A stretch of 64,000 nt of DNA from Streptomyces sp. JJ36. GTDB lineage: Bacteria; Actinomycetota; Actinomycetes; Streptomycetales; Streptomycetaceae. Both the position numbers and the translations under genes were made by a program. This document shows positions 1 to 8,496 of this stretch, in pieces. The stretch spans positions 45,999 through 109,998 of the forward strand of contig NZ_JACYHE010000014.1 of the NCBI RefSeq assembly GCF_021696945.1. Direction: 5' to 3'. The notes under the pieces were generated by a model. It was not told the origin of the DNA. It did no database searches and saw only the letters and a list, made by a program, of their open reading frames with translations. How positions within the stretch are numbered: position 1 is the first letter of the stretch; the number at the start of each line of letters is the position of its first letter.

Positions 1-453
1 CGGCAGACCGCGGAGGACGCGGTGCACGAGGTGTACCTCAAGCTGGCCGCGCGCCCGCAGCGCTTCCTGGCACACCCGGAGCCGTACGCCTACGCGTTCG
101 CCGCGCTGGTGAGCGTGGTGCGGGACTCCTGGCGCCGGGAGCGGCGGCAGGTGCCGGTGCCCGAGGTGGAGCCCGTCGCGGGGACGGCGGGAGCAGCGTG
201 GGACGGTGGCGTCGCGGGCCGGGCGGCGGAGCTGGAGGCCCTGCGCCTGCTGCGGAAACTGTCGGTGCGGCAGGCGGGCGTGGTCGTCCTGGTGGACCTG
301 GACGGCTACACCCTCGACCAGGCCGCGGGGATTCTCGGAGTCCACCGCGGGACGGTGGCACGGACCCGCACCCGCGCGCTGCGCAAGCTCCGCGGGGTGC
401 TCGACCCGTCCGCCGCCGGGTGCGGCACCTCGACGGATGCGGAGAGCTCATGA
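1..453 (+). CDS. RNA polymerase sigma-70 family factor, 5' end outside window
   Basis: The frame is open from base 1 with no convincing start, so the N-terminus (most of region 2) lies upstream; 150 residues are visible. The C-terminal part resembles sigma region 4: a helix-turn-helix around LDGYTLDQAAGILGVHRGTV followed by a basic RTRALRKLRGVL helix. The stop overlaps the next gene in an ATGA arrangement, so the two are translationally coupled. The partner has one membrane segment, which suggests a sigma and membrane-partner pair, although it is not a recognisable anti-sigma family. Target promoters cannot be told from this fragment. Confidence 0.75.
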   Translation, partial: RQTAEDAVHEVYLKLAARPQRFLAHPEPYAYAFAALVSVVRDSWRRERRQVPVPEVEPVAGTAGAAWDGGVAGRAAELEALRLLRKLSVRQAGVVVLVDLDGYTLDQAAGILGVHRGTVARTRTRALRKLRGVLDPSAAGCGTSTDAESS

Positions 454-1241
454 GGGCGTGGAGGACGGTGCTGCCGGGGCGGACGCGGGGCCGGGAACGC
501 GCCGCGGCCGAGGAGGCGGTGGCCGCCGGGCTGGCCGCGCGGCTCCGGCAGGTGGACGCGGAGATCCGGACGCCCGAGGGGTTGTGGGAGCGGGTGTGCG
601 CGGCCGGGCCGCACGCCGGGGACGTGCGCCCCGGAGAGCCGTACGCCCGGGACGCGGGAGGCGGGGAGCCGTACGCCGCCCCGGCCCGCGCCGGGGCCGT
701 GGTCCCGGAGCCCCCGGTGTCTGCGGACCGCCCGGACCGCCCGGACCACCCGGAGGCGGACGCCGGTACGCCCGTACCGGGCGTACGCCGGTGGTGGCGC
801 GGGCCCGGGGCGCCGGGCGTGGTGGCGGCCGCGGTGGCGGTGGCCGTGGTGGTGACGGGAAGCTGGTGGCTGCTGGACCGGGAGTCCGGGACGGGTCCCG
901 CCGCGGGCCGGGGCGTCACCCTCAGCGTGTACAACGCCGAGGAGCCGTGCCGCGACCAGCGCACCCAGGAGTGCGCGCTGCGGCTCGCGCGCAACCCGTA
1001 CGAGCGCTATGCCGCACCCGGCAACCGGGCGGCGCTCGTCTGGCACGGCGACCGGCTGCCCGCCCGGTGCGTGGTGGTGGACGGCACGCTGGTGACGGAC
1101 GAGAGCGGCATCTCCTCGACGCGCTGGTACCGGGTGCGCGCCCCGGAGGGCACGACCGGCTGGCTGCCCGGCGTACGGACGCGGAACGAGCAGCCGGTGC
1201 GGGACTGCCGGCCCGGCGAGACACCGCCCCGGCCCGGGTGA
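450..1241 (+). CDS. Single-pass membrane protein with extracytoplasmic SH3-like domain
   Basis: 263 residues, starting at the ATG that overlaps the stop of the sigma gene. Residues 1-125 are charged and Ala/Gly/Pro-rich (cytoplasmic). A hydrophobic stretch AAAVAVAVVVTGSWWLL around residues 130-147 follows a WWR motif and is the likely membrane span. The remainder (about 160-255) has two Cys near CRDQRTQEC and a C-terminal RDC, and a pattern like bacterial SH3 domains (TRWYRVRAPEGTTGWLPG). By position it may sense an envelope signal for the upstream sigma factor. That is inference; no anti-sigma zinc motif is present. Confidence 0.65.
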   Translation: MRAWRTVLPGRTRGRERAAAEEAVAAGLAARLRQVDAEIRTPEGLWERVCAAGPHAGDVRPGEPYARDAGGGEPYAAPARAGAVVPEPPVSADRPDRPDHPEADAGTPVPGVRRWWRGPGAPGVVAAAVAVAVVVTGSWWLLDRESGTGPAAGRGVTLSVYNAEEPCRDQRTQECALRLARNPYERYAAPGNRAALVWHGDRLPARCVVVDGTLVTDESGISSTRWYRVRAPEGTTGWLPGVRTRNEQPVRDCRPGETPPRPG

Positions 1242-1257
1242 CGGGCAGGGCGGTGTC
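1220..1257 (+). terminator. Intrinsic terminator overlapping a stop codon
   Basis: Perfect 10-bp arms GACACCGCCC (1220-1229) and GGGCGGTGTC (1248-1257). The hairpin begins inside the last codons of the SH3-like gene. No U-tract follows, as is usual in Streptomyces. Confidence 0.5.
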
Positions 1258-1381
1258 CTCCCCCGGACGTCACGGGCCGCTGGTCGGGCGGCCCGTCGCG
1301 GTCCCGCCCCTGTGGTTCCCCCGGGGAGCGGGCGCCGTACGGCACACGCACCAGGGCGGGCGTCCGTATGACACCGGAGAA

Positions 1382-1397
1382 TGTGAGGTACGTCACA
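1382..1397. promoter_or_regulatory. CRP-like palindrome upstream of MFS exporter
   Basis: TGTGA-GGTACG-TCACA is a perfect TGTGA-N6-TCACA palindrome and fits the streptomycete Crp pattern GTG-N6-G-N-CAC. It sits about 100 bp before the proposed start of the transporter gene. Binding is inferred from the motif only. Confidence 0.5.
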
Positions 1398-1495
1398 CCA
1401 GCGAGCCCGGCGTCCGGGTGACCGGCCCGTGAACGCCCTGCGACGGCCCGCATGCCCGGGGAATGCGCGGCCCACCTGCGGAGTTGGCGCCTGGT

Positions 1496-2911
1496 ATGCC
1501 CGACCACCTGCCCGACGCACACCGCACCGAGACACCCGCCGCCCCGCACCTTCCCGGGCCCCCACCGGAGCCCCGGGAGAAGGCCGCCGCACCGGACGGT
1601 GCCGGGGCCGGCACCGCGAACGCCCCCGGGCGGGCCGCCGGTTCCGTCCCGCACGAGCCGTCGCGAAAGGCCGCGGCCACCCGCATGCCGCTCGCCGTGT
1701 ACGTGCTCGGGCTCTCCGTCTTCGCCCTCGGCACCTCGGAGTTCATGCTCTCCGGCATCCTGGAGCCGCTCGCCCGTGACATGGGCGTCTCCATCCCCAA
1801 GGCCGGGATGCTGGTCTCCGCGTTCGCGATCGGCATGGTGGTCGGCGCGCCCCTGCTCGCCGCCGCGACGCTGCGGCTGCCCCGCCGCACCACACTGATC
1901 GCGCTGCTGGCGGTCTTCGGTCTGGGCCAGGTCGCGGGCGCACTCGCCCCGACCTACGGCGTGCTCTTCGTCTCCCGGGTGGTCAGCGCGCTGGCCTGCG
2001 CGGGGTTCTGGGCGGTCGGCGCGGCGGTCGCGGTGTCACTGGTTCCGGTGACGCAGCGGGCGCGGGCCATGGCCGTCATGGTCGGCGGGCTCAGCGTCGC
2101 GAACATCGCGGGCGTACCCGCCGGGGCGTTCCTGGGCCAGCACGCCGGGTGGCGGGCGGCCTTCTGGGCGGTGGCCGCGCTGGCGGCGCTCGGCCTGGTG
2201 GGGGTGGTGGCGCTGGTGCCCCGCACCCGCCCCGCGACCGGTGCGGACGCGCCCCGGCTCCGCCGCGAGCTGCGCATCTACGCCGACCGGCAGGTGTGGC
2301 TGGCGCTGGTGACCATCGCGCTGAACGCTGCGGCGGTCTTCGCCCTCTTCTCCTATCTCTCCCCGCTGCTCACCCGCACCGCCGGCCTGGCCGAGGGCTG
2401 GGTGCCCTGGGTGCTGGCGCTCTTCGGGCTGGGCGCGCTGATCGGCACGGCGATCGGCGGACGGATCGCGGACGCACACCTGTTCGGCACGATGTACGCG
2501 GGCATCGCCGCGTCCGCCGTGGTGCTGGGCGTCCTGGCGCTGCTGGCGCACAGCCCGGCGGCGGCGGTCGGCCTGGCCTTCCTGCTGGGACTGACGGCGT
2601 TCACCACGGCGCCGGCGCTGAACGCCCGGATGTTCAACGTCGCGAACGCCGCACCGACGCTGGCCGGGGCGACGACCACCGCCTCCTTCAACATCGGCAA
2701 CACCCTGGGCCCGTGGCTCGGCGGTCTCGTCATCGGTGCCGGATGGGGCTACCCGGCGGTCGCCTGGACCGGCGCCCTGCTCGCCGCGGCGGCGGTCGGC
2801 GCCACCCTCCTCGCCTCCCGCCTGCACCGCGCCTCCGCCCGGTCCCAGGTGATCGCCGGCGCCCGCCCGGAGCACGGGCACCCCGCATCCGCCGCGCCCC
2901 GGCACCGGTAG
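1496..2911 (+). CDS. MFS drug exporter, Cmx/CmrA chloramphenicol-efflux type
   Basis: Proton-driven multidrug exporter of the major facilitator superfamily with about 12 hydrophobic segments. The first helix is preceded by MPLAVYVLGLSVFALGTSEF and continues into MLSGILEPLARDMGVS, a hallmark of the Cmx/CmrA and AraJ-like group. Motif-A-like charged residues sit between helices 2 and 3, and a hydrophilic loop (RTRPATGADAPRLRREL) splits the two halves. The start is uncertain: ATG at 1463, 1496 or 1685 are in frame; the 1685 start gives the usual family N-terminus, and the longer forms add about 60-75 disordered residues. The CRP-like site and the previous terminator suggest its own promoter. The substrate (amphenicols or other compounds) is inferred. 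Confidence 0.85.
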   Translation: MPDHLPDAHRTETPAAPHLPGPPPEPREKAAAPDGAGAGTANAPGRAAGSVPHEPSRKAAATRMPLAVYVLGLSVFALGTSEFMLSGILEPLARDMGVSIPKAGMLVSAFAIGMVVGAPLLAAATLRLPRRTTLIALLAVFGLGQVAGALAPTYGVLFVSRVVSALACAGFWAVGAAVAVSLVPVTQRARAMAVMVGGLSVANIAGVPAGAFLGQHAGWRAAFWAVAALAALGLVGVVALVPRTRPATGADAPRLRRELRIYADRQVWLALVTIALNAAAVFALFSYLSPLLTRTAGLAEGWVPWVLALFGLGALIGTAIGGRIADAHLFGTMYAGIAASAVVLGVLALLAHSPAAAVGLAFLLGLTAFTTAPALNARMFNVANAAPTLAGATTTASFNIGNTLGPWLGGLVIGAGWGYPAVAWTGALLAAAAVGATLLASRLHRASARSQVIAGARPEHGHPASAAPRHR

Positions 2912-3189
2912 CCTCCCGGCCCCGCTGCGGGACGGCCCTTCTTCCGGGGGCGGTCCCCTCCGTCGAGGGACGAGACCGGCCGGCCCGGCGGAAGACGTGT
3001 CAGGCCCGGCTCGGGACGGCCCGGTTCCCGGCCGCCGGGCGAAAAGATCAATTGTAATGAACATGTGACGAGGCATCACGACCCGTGTCGGACATGTGCC
3101 TTTGACTGGTCACTTCCTCCACATGAACATGCAGGCGACATGATCCATCTGTGCCTGCATTCGACCATGTGACGACGGAGGAGGACCGG
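2912..3189. other. AT-richer intergenic leader of the toxin island
   Basis: Between about 3040 and 3170 the base composition drops clearly below that of the neighbours (CAATTGTAATGAACATGTGA and CATGATCC stretches). A 10-bp direct repeat CATGTGACGA occurs near 3063 and again near 3165, just before the ribosome binding site of the FG-GAP gene. It likely carries the island promoter; I cannot assign a -35/-10 pair with confidence. Confidence 0.4.
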
Positions 3190-4734
3190 GTGCGCAGAGG
3201 CAGAACGGGGCGGCGAAGAGCCGTATGGGGGGCAGCGGCGTCCGTGACGCTCTGCGCGCTGCTGGCGACGGCCGCCGGCGGCTTCGGCACCGCAAACGCC
3301 GACCCGGGGTCCACGGCCGGCGGCACCGCCGACTTCAACGGGGACGGCGCCCCGGACGTGGCCGTCGCCGATCCCGAGGCGACGGTCTCCGGGCAGACCG
3401 AGGCGGGCCTCATACGGGTCTTCTACGGCGACGGCAAGGGGACGGCCGAGATCCACCAGGACACGCCCGGCGTCCCCGGCGGATCGGAGCGCGGCGACCG
3501 CTACGGTCACGCCCTCGCCGTCACGGACTGGAACGAGGACGGCTACAGCGACCTGGTGGTCGGCCTGCCCTTCGAGAGCATCGGGACCGAGAAGGAGGCC
3601 GGCTGGGTGCACGTGCTCTACGGCGCGCCCGGCGGCCTCACCACCGGCCCCTCGTCCCTCGCCCTGGCCCAGGGCAGCGGCTCCGGCAGCATCGGGAGCT
3701 CGTCCGCCGAGGCCGGCGACTGGATGGGCTACTCCGTCGCCGCCGGGAAGACGTCGGCGGGCGAGCCCTACATCCTGATCGGCGTGCCCGGGGAGGACCT
3801 GAACGGGACCGTGAACGCCGGCTCCAGCCACTACCTGCGGGGCAGCACGAACATCGCGGTCCACCAGGACAAGCCCGGTGTCGCAGGCGTCGTGGAGGAG
3901 AACGACCGCTTCGGCTACGCGGTCGCCGGGTCTCCCCGCCACATCGCCGTCGGAAACCCCGGAGAGGCCATCGGGGACGAGGAGTTCTCCGGCGGTGTTC
4001 AGGTGCTCGCCCACACGATCAACGCGGACGGCCTGCCGGACCCCCTGGCCGGCCTCGACCAGGACACCCCGGGCGTCAACGGGACGGCCGAGGCGGGCGA
4101 CCGCTTCGGCGCCGCCCTCGCCATGGTCCCCTACCGCCCCTCCGGAGCGTCGTCCGCCTCGCACTCGCTGATCGCCGTCGGATCGCCCGGTGAGGCGCTG
4201 CCGAGCGGCGGCAACACCGGCCGGGTCGTGGTGCTGGAGGCGACCGCCTCCGGCGCGGTCCGCCAGACCGCCGACATCCACCAGAACATCTCGGGGGTGG
4301 CGGGCCTCGCCGAGGACGGGGACCACTTCGGGCAGCACCTGGCCGCGGTCAACACCGCGCCCGGATCGGTGGGGACCTCCGGCACCCTGCTGCTCGCCGC
4401 GGGCATCCCCGGGGAGGACCTCGCCGGCACGCCCGACGCCGGCGCCGTGCAGGTCTTCCCCCTGCTGGGCGCGCCGGGCGACGCGGACGCCTGGGTGCAG
4501 AAGGGCTCGCGCGGGCTTCCCGGCACCTACGGGAAGCAGGAGTTCGTCGGCACCAGCCTGTTCGCGACCCCGGACCGGCTGTTCGTGGGCCTGCCGTACG
4601 GGGCCGTGGCCGACCGCGGCGTGCACGGCCTCCCCTGGCAGAACCTGACGTCCGGGGCGGAGGACCCGGCGACGTCGCTCACGCCCGGAAGCGAGGGGCT
4701 GCCCACGGTGGCCTTCGGGTCGGTGATCCGATGA
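3190..4734 (+). CDS. Secreted FG-GAP (integrin-like) repeat protein
   Basis: 514 residues from GTG 3190, chosen because GGAGGAGGA lies directly upstream; a longer ATG at 3151 has no such site. Residues 1-37 are a signal peptide (basic start, then AAASVTLCALLATAAGGFG). The mature part holds about seven FG-GAP/beta-propeller repeats with calcium-loop motifs DFNGDGAPDVAV and DWNEDGYSDLVV and repeated phrases like PGVxGxxExGDRFGxxLA. It is expected to fold as a secreted beta-propeller for adhesion or ligand binding. Its stop overlaps the LamG gene start (ATGA), and the Rhs gene follows, so it is probably an accessory surface or secreted component of the Rhs module. Confidence 0.85.
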   Translation: MRRGRTGRRRAVWGAAASVTLCALLATAAGGFGTANADPGSTAGGTADFNGDGAPDVAVADPEATVSGQTEAGLIRVFYGDGKGTAEIHQDTPGVPGGSERGDRYGHALAVTDWNEDGYSDLVVGLPFESIGTEKEAGWVHVLYGAPGGLTTGPSSLALAQGSGSGSIGSSSAEAGDWMGYSVAAGKTSAGEPYILIGVPGEDLNGTVNAGSSHYLRGSTNIAVHQDKPGVAGVVEENDRFGYAVAGSPRHIAVGNPGEAIGDEEFSGGVQVLAHTINADGLPDPLAGLDQDTPGVNGTAEAGDRFGAALAMVPYRPSGASSASHSLIAVGSPGEALPSGGNTGRVVVLEATASGAVRQTADIHQNISGVAGLAEDGDHFGQHLAAVNTAPGSVGTSGTLLLAAGIPGEDLAGTPDAGAVQVFPLLGAPGDADAWVQKGSRGLPGTYGKQEFVGTSLFATPDRLFVGLPYGAVADRGVHGLPWQNLTSGAEDPATSLTPGSEGLPTVAFGSVIR

Positions 4735-7700
4735 GACCCGGCACACCGGACGAGAGACGGGAACGCCTCCGGACGCCCGGCGGCCGGTACCGCACCGGGC
4801 TGCTGCGCACCGCCACGGTCGCCACGACGGTACTGGGACTGCTGGGTGCCGGCCTGGCCGGATTCCCGGGACGGCAGACCCCCACGGTCGCCGCGGCGTC
4901 GCAGGAGACACCGGACGCCTCACCCCGGCCGACGGAGGAACTGGCCACGCTCGCCGCCCGCAGAACCGGCGAGCAGGTCGAGGTCGCCGGGCTGCGCGGG
5001 GAGCGGCGCGAGGTCTTCGCCAACCCGGACGGGACGTTCACCGCACGCGAGTACTCCCAGCCGGTGCGCACCCGGCAGAACGGCACCTGGGTGCCCGTCG
5101 ACGACACCCTGGTCCGGCGCGCGGACGGCGCCTGGGCGCCGAAGGCGGCCACGGTCGAGCTGGAGTTCTCCGACGGCGGCAGCGGGCCGTTCGCCCGGAT
5201 GCGCAAGGCGGGCCGTGAGTTCTCCCTCTCCTGGCCCGGCGGAGAACTGCCGGAGCCGCAGGTCGAGGGGGACACCGCCACGTACGAGAACGTGCTGCCG
5301 GACGTCGACCTGGTGGCCCGCGCCGACGTCGACGGGCTGCGTCACCTGCTGGTGGTGAAGACACCGCAGGCCGCGGAGAACCCGGAGCTCGGCCGCATCG
5401 AACTCGGACTGGACACCGCGGGGCTGGACGTCCGGGAGACCGGCTCCGGGACGCTGCGTGCGGTGGACTCGGCGGTCGGCGGCACCGTCTTCGAGTCGGG
5501 CCGCCCCGCCATGTGGGACTCCTCGGCCGTGGCGGAGCAGACGCAGGAGCCGGCGGGCGCCGCACCGGCGGGCCCGCGCACCCAGCTCCGCCGCGCCGAT
5601 CCGGCGGGCGGCACCCCGGCCGTCCCCGCCGACCGGGCGGAACTCGACGGCCCGGGAGGCGGCGGCCGGACCGCGCCGCTCGACGTCGAGATCACGGACG
5701 ACACCGTCGCGCTCGTGCCGGACCAGGCACTGCTCACCGGCGCGGACACCGTCTTCCCCGTGGTGATCGACCCCGCGCACAAGACGACGTCCCGCTCCGC
5801 CTGGACGGGCGTGATGTCCGGCTACCCGGACAGCCGGGACTGGAAGTACTCCGGCAGCGCGGGCATGGGCCGCTGCCCGACCGACTACAGCCCGCAGTCC
5901 TGCAACGGAGTGGGCGTGCGGCGGCTGCTGTACACGATGCCGGTGTCCCCCTACTCGGGCAAGCAGATCCTCAAGGCCACCTTCTCCGCCCGGGTCGCCC
6001 ACGTGTACTGGGCCGACGCCCGGGCCGAACCCGTCCGGCTGTACCGGATCGGCGGCAAGAACCACACCGTCACCTCGTCCAGCGACTGGGGGAACACCAA
6101 GGACGACTGGGACGACTACCTGGGGACGGTGGACCAGAAGATCTCCCCCACCTCCTGTTCCAGCCAGGCGAACCTGCACTTCGAGGGCGGCGAGCTGACC
6201 AGCGAGGTGCAGGCCGCCGCGGACGGCGGCTGGTCGTCCCTGTCGCTCGGCCTGCGGGCGGCCGACGAGAGCACCTTCGGGGGGTGGAAGCGGATCTGCG
6301 GGAACACCTACCTGTCGGTGACCTACAACAACCCGCCCCGGCAGGTGGACCACCGCCTGATGTCCTCCAGCCCCGGTGGCGCCTGCGTCTGGGGCTCCGG
6401 CCGGCCCGCGGTGGACGAACCGCCCCGGCTGCACGCCGAGGCCCGCGACCCCGACCACACCTCGTCCCGTACGGACAAGGTGAAGATGCAGTTCAAGGTG
6501 GTCTGGACGGACGGTTCGGGCACCGAGCAGTCCTACACCTACGACACCTCCTACAAGGCGCCGAACCCGGGCACGGTGTTCTCGCACACGGTGCGGTCGA
6601 CGATCCCGGAGAACACGGTGATCTACTGGACCGCCCGCGCCTACGACGGTCACGCGTGGGGCGACTGGAGCTGGGCGGGCACCCCGCAACGCTGCGAGTT
6701 CGTCTACGACAGCACCCGCCCCGGCGCACCGGCGGTCGGCTCCGAGCAGTACCCGGACGACCAGGTGTGGCACCACGGTGTCGGGACGGCCGGGACGTTC
6801 ACCTTCGCCCCGGACACCGATGACGCCATCCCGGACGAGGACGTGGTCGAGTACCGCTACTCCTTCGACGGCGAGGCGTACCGGACCGTGACGCCCGCGA
6901 CCGCGGGCGGCTCCGCGTCCGTCACCTTCACCCCGCTGTCCTCCGGGCGCCACTGGGTGACGGTGGAGTCCCTGGACCAGGCGGGCAACTCCAGCACCGC
7001 CGCGCAGTACGAGTTCCTGGTCACCGACGGGGCTCCGGTCACGGGCCAGTGGAACCTCGCCGACCCGCCGGGCAGCACGGACGCGCACGACGAGTCGGGC
7101 CGCTTCCCGGCGTCCCCGGGCTCGGGTGTGACGTTCGGGGTGCCCGGGCCCGGCGGGGGCGCCGACGACGCCGTCCGCCTGGACGGCGGCGGGGGCGCGT
7201 ACCTGGACGCCGGCGCCACCGTGGTGGACACCGACGCCAGCTTCAGCGTGAGCGCCTGGGTCCGCCCGGCCTCGCTCGACCGCGACATGACCGTGGTCAG
7301 CCAGGACGGTTCCGGCGAACCCGGTTTTGTGCTCGGCTACGACGCGGCCGCCGGAAGCTGGTCCTTCTCCGTCCCGGTGAGCGACGTGACCAGCCTCGGC
7401 CACTGGGGCGCCGCGGCGGACGTCACTCCCGTCGCCGACCAGTGGGTGCTGCTCACCGGCGTCTACGACGCCTACGCCGCGGGCGGCCCCGAGCTGCGCC
7501 TCTACGTCAACGAGCAGCTCCAGGCCACCGCCACCCGCCGTACCCACTGGACGGGGTACGGCAGCCTGCAGATCGGCCGGTCGCTGGCGAAGAGCGGCTA
7601 CCGCGACCACTTCCACGGCGACCTCGCCGAGGTGCGGGCCTTCGACCGGGTGCTGCCCGCGGACCAGGTGGCGGAGCTGATGACCGTCCGGCCGGAACGC

Positions 7701-8387
7701 ACCGGCTACTGGCCGCTGGACGCGGCGACCGACGGCGCGTCGGCCAACGTGCAGACGGGCGGCGAGGCCCTCACCCTGCAGGGCGGCGCGGCGATCTACC
7801 AGCCGGCCGACCCGCTCTTCGACGAGGCGGCGCTGGTCGGCGACGGCCACCTGACCCTCGACGGTGTGGACGCCCACGCGGCGACGGCCGGACCACCGGT
7901 CGGCGGCGACGCCAGCTTCACCGTCGCGGCCCGGGCGCAGCTCACCGCGCTCGATCCGGAGCGGTCCCAGACCGTGCTCTCGCTGCCGGGCGCCGCCGCG
8001 GACCGTTTCGCGGTGCGCTATCAGGCGTCCACCGGGCGGTGGGAGCTCGCGGTCGCCCAGGAGGACGCGGCGGGCGCGGCGGTGACGACCGTCTCCGACG
8101 ACCAGCAGCTCCCCGACACCGGTGGTTCCGGGCAGCATCTCGCGGTCGTCTACGACGCGTTCGCCAACGAGCTGCGGTTGTACGTCGAAGGCCAGCTCGC
8201 CGCGTCGGCGCGCACCTCGGACGACACCCTGTGGCGCGCGACCGGCGGTCTCCAGGTGGGCCGTACGGCCACGGGCGGCGGCCAGTACTTCGCGGGTGCG
8301 CTGGACGAGGTCCGCGCGTACCGGGGTGCGGCCGATCTCACCGCGGTGCAGCGCATGGCGCAGCTCACCTCGCAGCCGCAGATGTAG
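4731..8387 (+). CDS. Secreted LamG-domain protein of the Rhs module
   Basis: 1218 residues starting at the ATG overlapping the FG-GAP stop. A signal peptide lies near residues 22-50 (TATVATTVLGLLGAGLAGF). Residues 60-540 resemble the DNRLRE-like N-terminal region of actinobacterial wall-associated proteins (DGTFTAREYSQPVRTRQNG). Residues about 540-765 are fibronectin-like (TDGSGTEQSYTYD). Two LamG/jellyroll domains follow, about 770-985 (SFSVSAWVRPASLDRD) and 990-1210 (SFTVAARAQLTALDPE), each ending in an LAEVRAFDR or LDEVRAYRG motif. Such domains bind carbohydrate or protein ligands. Proteins of this build commonly precede Rhs genes in Streptomyces. A strong terminator-like hairpin follows the stop, so expression may be uncoupled from the toxin gene. 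Confidence 0.8.
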   Translation: MRPGTPDERRERLRTPGGRYRTGLLRTATVATTVLGLLGAGLAGFPGRQTPTVAAASQETPDASPRPTEELATLAARRTGEQVEVAGLRGERREVFANPDGTFTAREYSQPVRTRQNGTWVPVDDTLVRRADGAWAPKAATVELEFSDGGSGPFARMRKAGREFSLSWPGGELPEPQVEGDTATYENVLPDVDLVARADVDGLRHLLVVKTPQAAENPELGRIELGLDTAGLDVRETGSGTLRAVDSAVGGTVFESGRPAMWDSSAVAEQTQEPAGAAPAGPRTQLRRADPAGGTPAVPADRAELDGPGGGGRTAPLDVEITDDTVALVPDQALLTGADTVFPVVIDPAHKTTSRSAWTGVMSGYPDSRDWKYSGSAGMGRCPTDYSPQSCNGVGVRRLLYTMPVSPYSGKQILKATFSARVAHVYWADARAEPVRLYRIGGKNHTVTSSSDWGNTKDDWDDYLGTVDQKISPTSCSSQANLHFEGGELTSEVQAAADGGWSSLSLGLRAADESTFGGWKRICGNTYLSVTYNNPPRQVDHRLMSSSPGGACVWGSGRPAVDEPPRLHAEARDPDHTSSRTDKVKMQFKVVWTDGSGTEQSYTYDTSYKAPNPGTVFSHTVRSTIPENTVIYWTARAYDGHAWGDWSWAGTPQRCEFVYDSTRPGAPAVGSEQYPDDQVWHHGVGTAGTFTFAPDTDDAIPDEDVVEYRYSFDGEAYRTVTPATAGGSASVTFTPLSSGRHWVTVESLDQAGNSSTAAQYEFLVTDGAPVTGQWNLADPPGSTDAHDESGRFPASPGSGVTFGVPGPGGGADDAVRLDGGGGAYLDAGATVVDTDASFSVSAWVRPASLDRDMTVVSQDGSGEPGFVLGYDAAAGSWSFSVPVSDVTSLGHWGAAADVTPVADQWVLLTGVYDAYAAGGPELRLYVNEQLQATATRRTHWTGYGSLQIGRSLAKSGYRDHFHGDLAEVRAFDRVLPADQVAELMTVRPERTGYWPLDAATDGASANVQTGGEALTLQGGAAIYQPADPLFDEAALVGDGHLTLDGVDAHAATAGPPVGGDASFTVAARAQLTALDPERSQTVLSLPGAAADRFAVRYQASTGRWELAVAQEDAAGAAVTTVSDDQQLPDTGGSGQHLAVVYDAFANELRLYVEGQLAASARTSDDTLWRATGGLQVGRTATGGGQYFAGALDEVRAYRGAADLTAVQRMAQLTSQPQM

Positions 8388-8399
8388 CCACGGCTCCCC

Positions 8400-8431
8400 G
8401 CGGGCCCCCGGCCGACCGGCCGGGGGCCCGC
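8400..8431 (+). terminator. Very strong hairpin between LamG and Rhs genes
   Basis: Perfect 14-bp arms GCGGGCCCCCGGCC (8400-8413) and GGCCGGGGGCCCGC (8418-8431) with a 4-nt GACC loop, followed by CTCTTCC. It begins 12 bp after the LamG stop and ends 65 bp before the Rhs start, so it likely terminates or strongly attenuates read-through. Confidence 0.7.
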
Positions 8432-8496
8432 TCTTCCCGTCCCTCCCGCCGACACTCCTCGGCACGTCTCATGCCCACGGCACTTGGGAGAACCTC

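Noticed and set aside
38..994. Long minus-strand ORFs opposite the first two genes, and many similar antisense ORFs elsewhere
   Set aside because: They are mirror frames of real genes in GC-rich DNA, with Arg/Pro/Ala-rich products and no family pattern.
3102..3115. ACTGGTCACTTCC as a DasR half-site before the toxin island
   Set aside because: Only one half matches; no palindrome.
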